Assembly: GCF_030499575.1 (NCBI RefSeq)
Contig: NZ_JASTLC010000001.1
Span: 3,558,001-3,622,000 of the forward strand
Length of the DNA stretch: 64,000 nucleotides
DNA from: Streptomyces sp. DG2A-72
GTDB lineage: Bacteria; Actinomycetota; Actinomycetes; Streptomycetales; Streptomycetaceae
Direction of reading: 5' to 3'
The position numbers and the translations under genes are program-made. The notes beneath the pieces are model-generated. The model made no database searches and was not told where the DNA came from. It worked only from the letters and a program-made list of their open reading frames with translations. Shown here piece by piece: positions 16,799-25,071 of this stretch. How positions within the stretch are numbered: the first letter of the stretch is position 1; every line of letters starts with the position of its first letter.

Positions 16799-18718
16799 TC
16801 ACCCGCCGTACAGCGCCTCGATCTCGTCCGCGTACGCCGCCGTCACCGCGTGCCGCTTGACCTTCAGGGACGGGGTGAGCATGCCGTTGTCCTCGGTGAA
16901 CTCGCCCTCGACCAGGGCGAAGGCCCGGATCGACTCGGCGCGGGAGACGGCCTCGTTGGCGTAGTCCACGGCCTTCTCGACCTGCGCACGCATCCGCGGG
17001 TCCCGGACGACCTCGGACAGCGGGGTGTCGGCGGGCAGCTTGCGGACCGCCAGCCAGTGGGCGACCGCGTCGGGGTCGAGGGTGATCAGGGCGGCCACGA
17101 AGGGGCGGTTGTCGCCGACGACGAGGCACTGGCCGACGGGCGGGCGGCTGCGCAGCCGGTCCTCCAGGACGGCCGGGGAGACGTTCTTGCCGCCGGAGGT
17201 GACGATGATGTCCTTCTTGCGGCCGGTGATGGTGAGATAGCCGTCCTCGTCGAGGGCACCCAGGTCGCCGGTGGCGAACCAGTCGTCGGTGAGCACGGCG
17301 TCGGTGGCGGCCGGACTGTTCCAGTACGACCCGAAGACGATCCCGCCCTTGATGAGCACCTCGCCGTCGTCGGCGATACGGATGGCCGTGCCGGGGACCG
17401 GGAGGCCGACCGTGCCGGGGCGGGGCCTCAGGGGCGGGACGATGGTGGCGGCGGCGGTGGTCTCGGTCAGGCCGTAGCCCTCGTAGACGATGATTCCGGC
17501 CGCGTAGAAGAACAGGTTGAGGTTGCGGTCGAGCGGGGAGCCGCCGCTGATGGCGTACCGCATCCGGCCACCGAGTTCCTTGCGGACCCGGCGGTAGACC
17601 AGCAGATCGTACAGAGCCCAGGCGGCGTAGAGGGCAGGGCCCGGGCCCTTGCCGGTGCCGAGGAACTTGTTCAGGTACGCCTCGCCGAAGCGGACGCCGA
17701 TGCGGTCGGCGCGGTCGAAGGAGGCGCCGCGGCCGATCTTCTCGGCGGTGGCGCGGCCGGTGTCGTGGATCTTCTCGAAGAGATACGGGACGCCGACGAG
17801 GAAGGTGGGCCGGAACTCCTTGAGGGCGGGGCGGAGTTCGTCGGGCTTGATGCTCAGGCAGTGGCCGATCTCGATACGGGCCATCAGACAGGCGATCTGG
17901 AGCGTGCGGCCGAGGATGTGGGCGAGGGGGAGGAACAGGAGGGTCGAGGCGGTCTGTCGGGTGACCTCCTTGAAGATCGGGTGGAGCAGCTCGACCGTGT
18001 TGGCGGCCTCGGCGTGCAGGTTGGCGTGGGTGAGGACGCAGCCCTTGGGTCTGCCGGTGGTGCCGGAGGTGTAGCAGATCGTCGCGATTGTGTCGGGGGT
18101 CAGGCTCGTACGGCGCTTGGTGACCTCCTCGTCGGGGACGGCCCGGCCGAGGGTGGTGAGGAGTGCCAGTGCTTGTGCGTCCAACTGCCAGATCTTCCCT
18201 GGCTCTTGGAGGCGGGCCGTGGCCGTTGTCACCGTGCGGGTGTTCTCAGCGGTCTCGGTGACGACGAAGCGGGCGCCGGAGTCGCGGACGATCCACTCGA
18301 TCTGCTCGGCCGAGGAGGTGGCGTAGATCGGGACGGTCTGGCCGCCGGCCGCCCAGATCGCGAAGTCCAGGACCGTCCACTCGTAGCGGGTGCGGGACAT
18401 CAGGGCGACCCGGCCGCCCGGTTCGAGGCCGGCGGCGATCAATCCCTTGGCGACGGCGGTGACTTCGGCGGCGAAGGCGGCGGCCGTGACGGGCTGCCAG
18501 GTGCCGTGGTGCTCGCGGCGGAGGACCACCGCGTCGGGAGCCTCCGCGGCGTTGGTGAACGGCAGGTCGGCCGTGCTGCCGGTGGTGACGCGCGGCGCCA
18601 GCGGCGCGGTACGGGCCTCGCGCACCGCGCCCGACTCGTCCCTGATCAGCTCGACCTTGGTGCGCGCGGCCAGGTCGGTGCGCTGCTTCGCCCGCTTCAG
18701 GTCCTTGCGTACGCCCAT
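16799..18718 (-). CDS. Long-chain acyl-CoA synthetase (AMP-forming, FadD type)
   Basis: Activates fatty acids to acyl-CoA through an acyl-adenylate (639 residues, cytoplasm or inner membrane face). The adenylate-forming motifs are in order: phosphate loop [54 protein letters not shown], and the C-terminal catalytic lysine region LTPSLKVKR. Length fits the bacterial FAA1/FadD15 group. GGGAG ends 6 bases before the ATG. A near-palindrome (18759-18772) sits about 40 bp upstream and could be its operator. Chain-length preference is not readable. Confidence 0.9.
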   Translation of the reverse strand: MGVRKDLKRAKQRTDLAARTKVELIRDESGAVREARTAPLAPRVTTGSTADLPFTNAAEAPDAVVLRREHHGTWQPVTAAAFAAEVTAVAKGLIAAGLEPGGRVALMSRTRYEWTVLDFAIWAAGGQTVPIYATSSAEQIEWIVRDSGARFVVTETAENTRTVTTATARLQEPGKIWQLDAQALALLTTLGRAVPDEEVTKRRTSLTPDTIATICYTSGTTGRPKGCVLTHANLHAEAANTVELLHPIFKEVTRQTASTLLFLPLAHILGRTLQIACLMARIEIGHCLSIKPDELRPALKEFRPTFLVGVPYLFEKIHDTGRATAEKIGRGASFDRADRIGVRFGEAYLNKFLGTGKGPGPALYAAWALYDLLVYRRVRKELGGRMRYAISGGSPLDRNLNLFFYAAGIIVYEGYGLTETTAAATIVPPLRPRPGTVGLPVPGTAIRIADDGEVLIKGGIVFGSYWNSPAATDAVLTDDWFATGDLGALDEDGYLTITGRKKDIIVTSGGKNVSPAVLEDRLRSRPPVGQCLVVGDNRPFVAALITLDPDAVAHWLAVRKLPADTPLSEVVRDPRMRAQVEKAVDYANEAVSRAESIRAFALVEGEFTEDNGMLTPSLKVKRHAVTAAYADEIEALYGG

Positions 18719-18758
18719 GTCGGCTCCCGGTGCCAGTCGGACTTACCGGGGAGTCAAC

Positions 18759-18772
18759 TTACTCGCGCGTAA
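18759..18772. promoter_or_regulatory. Near-palindrome TTAC-N6-GTAA upstream of the acyl-CoA synthetase
   Basis: TTACTCGCGCGTAA matches its reverse complement at 12 of 14 bases. Its position, 40 bp from the synthetase start and 84 bp from the chorismate mutase start, suits a repressor operator. The regulator is unknown. Confidence 0.35.
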
Positions 18773-18856
18773 CGGAAGGTCAATGGGTCGGGGCGTAGTG
18801 ATGGTATGTGCGTCTGTACGTTGCTGTACGACCGCCCCCCACCGGAAGGAAACCCC

Positions 18857-19477
18857 GTGCACTGTCGACGTCTCCGGTCCGCCATGGTCGCCGTCTGCGC
18901 CGCCGCGGCCCTGTCCCTCTCCGGCGCCGCACCGGCCGCCGCACACACCTCGACTCCCCCGCGGGCGGCCTCCGTCGCCCCCGGACTCACCGCGCTGACC
19001 GACCTGTTCGCCGAGCGGCTGCTGCTCGCCGACAAGGTGGCAGCCGCCAAGTACGGCACCGACAAGCCGATCGACGACCCGGTGCGCGAGCAGCAGATCC
19101 TGGACGACGTCGCCGCCCGGGCGACCGGGCTCGGGCTGGACCCGGCGGCCGTGCGGGCCGTGTTCCGGGACCAGATCGAGGCGAACAAGCTGGTGCAGCG
19201 CGGGCTGTACGTACGCTGGGACGCGCATCCCGAAGAGCGGCCGACCGAGCGCCCCGACCTGGTCAAGGAGGTGCGCCCGCAACTCGACCGCATCACCACC
19301 GAGTTGCTGACCGCCCTGAAGGACACGCAGCGGCTGCGGACGTCGCCGTCGTGCGAGCCGAGGCTCCATCTCGCGGCCACCTGGTCGGCGTACCGCCATG
19401 AGCTGGACGTCCTGCATCTGAAGGGGCTTCAGCGGGCCGTGCCCTCGGTGTGCGGGGGCGGGCTTCAGTCCTCCTGA
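18857..19477 (+). CDS. Secreted chorismate mutase (AroQ-gamma type)
   Basis: Would convert chorismate to prephenate outside the cytoplasm, like the secreted mutase of Mycobacterium tuberculosis (206 residues). A signal peptide ends at APAAAHT near residue 30. The all-helical domain carries LTDLFAERLLLADKVAAAKY, PVREQQILDDVAARATGLGL and VFRDQIEANKLVQRGLY, with the Arg, Lys and Glu expected for the active site. GTG 18857 follows GGAAGGA by about 7 bases. Its end overlaps the converging VWA lipoprotein gene by 13 bp. The physiological role of secreted mutases is unsettled. Confidence 0.8.
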   Translation: MHCRRLRSAMVAVCAAAALSLSGAAPAAAHTSTPPRAASVAPGLTALTDLFAERLLLADKVAAAKYGTDKPIDDPVREQQILDDVAARATGLGLDPAAVRAVFRDQIEANKLVQRGLYVRWDAHPEERPTERPDLVKEVRPQLDRITTELLTALKDTQRLRTSPSCEPRLHLAATWSAYRHELDVLHLKGLQRAVPSVCGGGLQSS

Positions 19478-20985
19478 CCGGCGAGGTCACTCGCCCGGTC
19501 GATGGTGTCGGCGAGGCGGCGGACCTCCTCGTCCTCGGTGCGGGTCGCCAACTCGGCGGAGTAGTCGGCCAGTCCGGCGAGGGTCGGGGCGCCCGGAAGG
19601 GAGCCGTCGCCGTCGAGGGCGTCGGCGAAATAAGCGGCCGTCGCGGTGACCTGGAGGCGCGGCGCGGCTTCGCTCAGGGAGTCCTGGAGGGAGCCGGTCT
19701 CCAGTTGGCCGGACTCCTCGTGCGGGGTGCGCGATTCGGGGTCGAGCCAGCGGACGCTCGCCGTGGCGAGGTGGCCGTCGGCGCCGGGCTTGACGCGGAC
19801 GGCGTAGAGGGCGGTGACGGTGTGGCCGGGGCCGACCTCGCCGCCGTCGACGCGGTCGTCCCGGAAGTCCTCGTCGGCGACCTGGCGGTTGTCGTAGCCG
19901 ACCAGGCGGAACTCGGCGACCGTCTCGGGGTCGAAGGCGACCTGGGCCTTGGCGTCGCGGGCGGTGAGGTCGATGTTCTGCGGGAGTTGCCGCACGAAGA
20001 CCTTGCGGGCTTCCTCGTCGTCCGAGACGTAGACCGTGTGGCCGTCGCCGTTGTCGGCGAGCTGTTCCATCAGGGCGTCGCCGTAGTCGCTGCCCACGCC
20101 GACGCCGAAGAGGGTGATGCCGTGCTCGCGGCGTTCGCTCGCGATGCGTTCGAGGATGGTCTCCGCGTCGGTGTCGCCCGTGTTGGCCAGGGCGTCGGAG
20201 ATGAGGACGACGCGGTTGGTGGCGCCTTCACGCAGGCCTTCCTCCGCGGTCTCGTAGCCGGTCTCGACGCCCGCGCCGAGGTTGGTCGACTCGGTGGGCT
20301 CCAGGCTGTCGATGGCGTCGTGCACCTCCCCGCGGTTGTCGTCGAGGCGGGTCATCGGCAGCACCTCCTCGGCCTCGTCGCTGAAGGTGACGATCGCGAC
20401 CGAGTCGTCGTCGCGCAGCTGGTCCGTCATCACGCCGAGGGAGTCCTTGGCGAGGTCGAGACGGCCGGGCTCGGCCATGGAACCGGAGATGTCGATGACG
20501 AAGGTGAGAGCGGCGGACGGCCGTTCACCCTCGTCCGCGGCGGACCGGGTGGCGAGGCCGACCCGGACCAGGGACCAGTCGTCCGCGGCGGTGCGGGCGC
20601 CGTCGACGGTGACGGAGAAGCCGTCGCCGTCGGGGCGGTCGTAGTCCTGGCGGAAGCTGTTGACGAACTCCTCGGGGCGGACCGTCGACGGGTCGGGCAG
20701 CCGGCCCTCGGCGAGGGTGCGGCGGGCGTAGCCGTAGGAGGCGGTGTCGACGTCCAGGGCGAAGGTGGAGAGGTAGTCGGGGGCCGGGGCGAACTCGCGG
20801 GATTCGTCTGTTCCCCGGCTTCCTTCGGGCCGCGGCATGGCGGGTGCCGGGAAGCCGGTTTCCGGTGCCGAGTCCGAGGCCTTGCCGCTGTCCGTGTCCT
20901 CACCCCCGCCGCAGGCCGTGAGCAGCAGGCCGCTCGCCGCGGTGAGCGTGAGCAGCAGCCGTCGTATGCCGTACCGCTTCAACAT
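19465..20985 (-). CDS. VWA-domain lipoprotein of the YfbK type
   Basis: Surface lipoprotein of 506 residues. The signal peptide ends at lipobox LLTAC (Cys25), followed by GGGEDTDSG. A conserved N-terminal block (FALDVDTASYGYARRTLAEG, PDPSTVRPEEFVNSF) leads a von Willebrand A domain with MIDAS residues in TFVIDISGSMAEPGRLDL, then TNLGAGVETGY and LFGVGVGSDYGDALMEQLAD. The C-terminal third matches the DUF3520-like part. VWA domains bind protein partners through a metal ion; the partner is unknown. It is separated by 138 bp from the ABC permease gene on the same strand. Confidence 0.85.
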   Translation of the reverse strand: MLKRYGIRRLLLTLTAASGLLLTACGGGEDTDSGKASDSAPETGFPAPAMPRPEGSRGTDESREFAPAPDYLSTFALDVDTASYGYARRTLAEGRLPDPSTVRPEEFVNSFRQDYDRPDGDGFSVTVDGARTAADDWSLVRVGLATRSAADEGERPSAALTFVIDISGSMAEPGRLDLAKDSLGVMTDQLRDDDSVAIVTFSDEAEEVLPMTRLDDNRGEVHDAIDSLEPTESTNLGAGVETGYETAEEGLREGATNRVVLISDALANTGDTDAETILERIASERREHGITLFGVGVGSDYGDALMEQLADNGDGHTVYVSDDEEARKVFVRQLPQNIDLTARDAKAQVAFDPETVAEFRLVGYDNRQVADEDFRDDRVDGGEVGPGHTVTALYAVRVKPGADGHLATASVRWLDPESRTPHEESGQLETGSLQDSLSEAAPRLQVTATAAYFADALDGDGSLPGAPTLAGLADYSAELATRTEDEEVRRLADTIDRASDLAGQED

Positions 20986-21123
20986 CCGTGCCCCCTTCGT
21001 CGGTCGACGTCTGTGACTGTGACGGCGAAGGGGGCCGGAACGTGCGTTACGGGGCGTTGCGGAAGCGTCTCGATGAGGGCACGGAGCAGGCCTGTCGAGA
21101 CCGGTGGGTGATCCTCCGTTGAC

Positions 21124-22035
21124 CTACGACACCACGTCCTTGCGCGCGAAACCGCGGAAGGCCAGCGCGAACAGCACGAGCGCGTACGTTACGGAAATCG
21201 CGCAGCCCTGGATCATGCTGGACCACTCGGGGTTCGGCTGGACGGCGTCGGCCCATGCGTAGTTCCAGTGCGCGGGCAGGAAGTCCCGCCAGTCACCGAG
21301 GGCGGTCACCTGGTCGAGGACGTTGCCGACGATGGTCAGGCCGACCGCGCCGCCGACCGCCCCGAGGGGCGCGTCCGTCTTGGTGGACAGCCAGAACGCG
21401 AGCCCCGCGGTGACCAGTTGGGAGACGAAGATGAACGCCACGACCACCACGAGCCGCTGCGCCGCCGTGCCCGAGTCCACCGCGCCGCCGGTCGGGAGCT
21501 GCAGCGGACCCCAGCCGTAGGCGGCGACACCGACGGCCAGCGCGACCAGCGGCAGCAAGATCATCGCGGCGAGGCTGAGGCCGAGGCCGACGACGAGCTT
21601 GGACCACAGCAGCCGGGCGCGTGGCACGGGTGCGGCGAGCAGATAGCGCAGGGAGGACCAGCCGGCCTCCGAGGCGACCGTGTCCCCGCAGAACAGGGCG
21701 ACCGGGATCACCAGCAGGAAGCCCGCGGACACGAAGAGGTTCACCGCGGCGAAGTTGGCGGCGGACCGGGTGGCCGTGTCCAGCAGCGTGATCTGGTTGC
21801 CGCCGCCGTCCGGCTCGCCGCCGATCGCGAAGGCGACGACGAGTACGAACGGCAGGGCGGCGAGGATCGCGAACATGACCAGCGTGCGGCGCCGCTTGAG
21901 CTGGCGGAGCAGCTCGACGCGGAGCGGCAGGGTGCGGCCCGCGCGGTAGCCGGACGCCGTTTCGGCGCGCTCGACGAGCGGCTCGGGGCGGCCGGTCTCT
22001 TCGGAGCGGCCGGTTCCCTCGGTGAGCGTGCTCAT
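21124..22035 (-). CDS. ABC-2 type transporter permease
   Basis: Membrane subunit (303 residues, about six membrane segments) of an ABC exporter. The N-terminal cytoplasmic stretch is charged (LPLRVELLRQLKRRRTLVMF). EAGWSSLRYLLAAPVPRARL is the coupling region common to ABC-2 permeases that work with an ATPase of the NatA type. Its start overlaps the upstream ATPase-hydrolase fusion gene as ATGA, so the two are made together. Cargo is unknown. Confidence 0.85.
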   Translation of the reverse strand: MSTLTEGTGRSEETGRPEPLVERAETASGYRAGRTLPLRVELLRQLKRRRTLVMFAILAALPFVLVVAFAIGGEPDGGGNQITLLDTATRSAANFAAVNLFVSAGFLLVIPVALFCGDTVASEAGWSSLRYLLAAPVPRARLLWSKLVVGLGLSLAAMILLPLVALAVGVAAYGWGPLQLPTGGAVDSGTAAQRLVVVVAFIFVSQLVTAGLAFWLSTKTDAPLGAVGGAVGLTIVGNVLDQVTALGDWRDFLPAHWNYAWADAVQPNPEWSSMIQGCAISVTYALVLFALAFRGFARKDVVS

Positions 22036-24680
22036 GCGGAGCCTCCGATCAGGGTGAGGAAGGCGTCTTCGAGGCGGCGGTGCGGGCCGACCGACTGGAC
22101 GGGGATGTCGAGGCGGACGAGTTCGGCGACCAGACGCTGTGGTGTGCCGTCACCGTCGAGCCTGATCAGCAGCCCCTCGTCGGTGGACACGGCCGAGGTG
22201 ACCCCCGGCAGCGCCGCGACCTTCTCCACGACGGGCCCCTCCACGGGCGTACCGGTGCCGACCAGGAGGGTGTCGCCGGAGCCGATGATCTCCCCGACCT
22301 GGCCCGCCTGCACGAGTCTGCCCCGGTCCATGACCACGAGGTGGGTGCAGGACTGCTCGACCTCCGCCAGCAGATGGCTGGAGACGATCACCGTGCGTCC
22401 GGCGGCGGCGTACCGGATCAGCACCTCGCGCATCTCGCGGATCTGGGGCGGGTCGAGGCCGTTGGTCGGTTCGTCGAGGATGAGCAGGTCCGGCAGGCCG
22501 AGCATGGCCTGGGCGATGGCGAGGCGCTGGCGCATGCCCTGCGAGTACGTACGGACCGCGCGGGCGAGGGCGTCGCCGAGGCCCGCGATCTCCAGGGCCC
22601 CCTCGATGTGCGCGTCCTCGGCGGGGCGGCCGGTCGCGGCCCAGTACAGCTCCAGGTTCTCCCGGCCGGACAGATGCGGCAGGAAACCCGCGCCCTCGAC
22701 GAAGGCGCCGACCCGGGACAGCACCGGGGAGCCCGGCCGGATGGCATGGCCGAAGACCCGGATCTCGCCGCCGTCCGGAGTGATCAGGCCCATCAGCATG
22801 CGCAGGGTCGTGGTCTTGCCCGCGCCGTTCGGTCCGAGGAGGCCCAGCACCTGGCCCTTCTCGACGCGGAAGGACAGGTCCTTGACCGCGTAACGGTCGG
22901 ACGACTTCGAGTACCGCTTGCTCAAGTCGGTGATCTGGAGCGGAACTTCGGCGAGCGCGGGGTCCGGAGGCACGGACGCGGTGCGGCGGCGGGCGGTCAG
23001 CAGCAGGGCCAGGGCGATGGCGGCACCCGCGAGCGGCAGCCACCACACCCAGGACGGCAGCGGGGCCGCCGCGGTGCTCACACCCGAGGCCGTGGGCACC
23101 TTCAGGTCGCCCTTCAGGGAGACGGTGTACGTCGCCGGGGCCGCCGGCGAGGCGTAGCCGAGGTCCGTGGAGGAGAGGACCAGGCGCAGACGGTGGCCCT
23201 TGTCGACGTTGTGGTCGATGGCGGGCAGCGTGATGGTGACGTCCTTGCCGGCCTTCGCGTCCGCCACCCTCAGGGGCGTCACCAGCTGGGACGGCAGCAC
23301 CTGCTGGGTGCCGTCGGGGCCTACGTCGTACACCTTGCCGAAGAGGACGGCGTCGGCGCTGGTGGACTTGACGTGGACGGTGGCCGTCGGCGATCCGGTG
23401 ATGCGGAGGTCGTCGCCGACGGGGGCCGACTCGAAGGCGGCGTACTGGCCGGGGAAGTCCAGCGAGATGCCGACGCCGAGCGAGGAGAGCTGGGCGAGTC
23501 CGCCGGTGCCGCCGAGTCCGGGCAGGGCGGAGATGGCGGGCGGGTTGGCGCCGGCCGGGTTGTCGAAGGTCTGCTCGCGGCCGGTCAGGGCGACGGACTT
23601 CTGGCCGCTCTCCAGGCCCGGGTAGGTGTCGCCGCTCGCGCCACGCAGCGTGGCCTCGCCGTCGGTGGAGTCGACGCCGCCGGTGCGGGTGATGCGGAAG
23701 GCCGGGCCGGTGTCGGCGCTCTTGTCGTCCTTGAGGTAGCGGTCGAACCAGGAGTCCACACGGGCGTTGAGCCGGCTCTCCTCCAGGTCGCCGCCGTCAT
23801 GGCCGCCCGAGATCCAGTCGACGTCGACGGGGGCGCCGTTGGCGCGGATCGCCTTCGCCGCCGCGTCGGCCTGGCCGAGCGGGAAGAGGGAGTCCGTCTG
23901 GCCCTGCATCAGCAGTGTGGGCACCTTGATGCGGTCGCCGACGGCCGACGGTGAGCGCTCCTGAAGGAGCTGTCGTGCCTCGGCGTCCGGGGTGCCGGAC
24001 TCGGCGACCCGGTCGTACATCTCGCAGAGCTGCGCCTCGAACTTGTCGCAGCCGCCCGCCGTGTTGAAGAAGACGCCCGCCCACAGCTTCTTGAAGACAC
24101 CGTTCGGGAACAGGGCGTCCGCGAGGTTCCAGTAGGTGATCGCCGGGGCGATGGCGTCCACCCGGTCGTCGTACCCGGCGGCGAGGAGGGAGATCGCGCC
24201 GCCGTACGAGGCTCCCGCCATGCCCACGCGCGGGTCGCCGCTCTTGTCGAGCTGGACCTGGGGCTGCTTGGCCAGCCAGTCGATCAGCCGGGAGACGTCG
24301 GCGACCTCGGCCTTCGGGTCGTTGAGCCCGACCTTGCCGGTCGACTTGCCGAAGCCGCGGGCCGACCAGGTCAGCACCGCGTAGCCGTCGGCGGCGAGGT
24401 CCTCGGCCTGCTCGCGTACGTCGTCCTTGCTGCCGCCGAAGCCGTGCGCCAGCAGGACGGCGGGACGGCGGCCGTCCGCGCCGGAGGTGAAGTACGAGGT
24501 GTCGATGCGCACCCCGTCGCCCACGGCCATGACCCGGTCGGCGCGGTGCACCACGGGCGCGTCGTCGGAGGCGACGGCCGTCCACGTACCGGCGCCGGCG
24601 AGGACGACAACGGCGGCCGCGGCGGCAAGTAGCCGCCGCGGCCGCCCTGGCCCACGCAGTCCGGGCAGTCGAAGATCCAT
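22032..24680 (-). CDS. Extracytoplasmic alpha/beta-hydrolase fused to an ABC ATPase
   Basis: Single frame of 882 residues joining two functions. Residues 16-35 form a signal anchor. Residues 40-350 are an alpha/beta-hydrolase of the CocE/X-Pro dipeptidyl-peptidase group, with VLLAHGFGGSKDDV, nucleophile Ser158 in AGASYGGA, and a likely catalytic His in SGGHDGG. Residues 350-530 resemble the X-Pro peptidase C-terminal domain. A membrane segment near 545-566 (WVWWLPLAGAAIALALLL) precedes an ABC ATPase (residues 585-882) with Walker A GPNGAGKTTT near 613, the ABC signature YSQGMRQRLAIAQA, Walker B LLILDEPTNGLDPP and the His switch in VSSHLL. The hydrolase would face outward and the ATPase inward. 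It is coupled to the permease by a 4-base overlap. Confidence 0.85.
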   Translation of the reverse strand: MDLRLPGLRGPGRPRRLLAAAAAVVVLAGAGTWTAVASDDAPVVHRADRVMAVGDGVRIDTSYFTSGADGRRPAVLLAHGFGGSKDDVREQAEDLAADGYAVLTWSARGFGKSTGKVGLNDPKAEVADVSRLIDWLAKQPQVQLDKSGDPRVGMAGASYGGAISLLAAGYDDRVDAIAPAITYWNLADALFPNGVFKKLWAGVFFNTAGGCDKFEAQLCEMYDRVAESGTPDAEARQLLQERSPSAVGDRIKVPTLLMQGQTDSLFPLGQADAAAKAIRANGAPVDVDWISGGHDGGDLEESRLNARVDSWFDRYLKDDKSADTGPAFRITRTGGVDSTDGEATLRGASGDTYPGLESGQKSVALTGREQTFDNPAGANPPAISALPGLGGTGGLAQLSSLGVGISLDFPGQYAAFESAPVGDDLRITGSPTATVHVKSTSADAVLFGKVYDVGPDGTQQVLPSQLVTPLRVADAKAGKDVTITLPAIDHNVDKGHRLRLVLSSTDLGYASPAAPATYTVSLKGDLKVPTASGVSTAAAPLPSWVWWLPLAGAAIALALLLTARRRTASVPPDPALAEVPLQITDLSKRYSKSSDRYAVKDLSFRVEKGQVLGLLGPNGAGKTTTLRMLMGLITPDGGEIRVFGHAIRPGSPVLSRVGAFVEGAGFLPHLSGRENLELYWAATGRPAEDAHIEGALEIAGLGDALARAVRTYSQGMRQRLAIAQAMLGLPDLLILDEPTNGLDPPQIREMREVLIRYAAAGRTVIVSSHLLAEVEQSCTHLVVMDRGRLVQAGQVGEIIGSGDTLLVGTGTPVEGPVVEKVAALPGVTSAVSTDEGLLIRLDGDGTPQRLVAELVRLDIPVQSVGPHRRLEDAFLTLIGGSA

Positions 24681-25071
24681 GCGTCAACGGTACGCGGCCA
24701 ACCTGTCGGACCCCGACAGCTTCTGGGCGGAACCCCCTGACCTCCCAGGGGCGTACACGCACCGTCCCGCATACCGCGACCGTGGTACGCGCGCCGTGGT
24801 ACTGAGCGGCCCCGGTGAGTTCGGCAGCGCCCCGAAGGGGCGCGGGGCTGTATCAATATGCGGCTCCGCCGCGTGGGCGCGACCGGCCACGATGGCGCCG
24901 CAGACGACCGACGGCCAATCGCGGCACTTCGCGGAGCGCTTTGCACCGTGGTACAAGCACCGCTGTTCGAAGCGCCACTCGATCCATTGAAAGATCACGG
25001 CACGGCGGGTTTTCCGGGGCCGTCCCGGCAGATCCTTGAAGGTCTGCCCCCTTCGCGAACGGAGACGCCCT
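24681..25071. other. Intergenic region with dispersed repeat copy B
   Basis: This divergent gap holds the promoters of the fusion gene (leftward) and the condensation protein (rightward), though I see no convincing -35/-10 pair. Repeat copy B fills 24825-24903. The remainder shows no coding frame with family similarity. Confidence 0.6.
24825..24903 (-). repeat. Dispersed repeat, copy B
   Basis: 79-bp element, 74/79 identical to copy D in inverted orientation. Its reverse strand ends with the hairpin GCGCCCC/GGGGCGC and contains ATATTGATACAGCC, an A+T-rich core. Confidence 0.75.
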
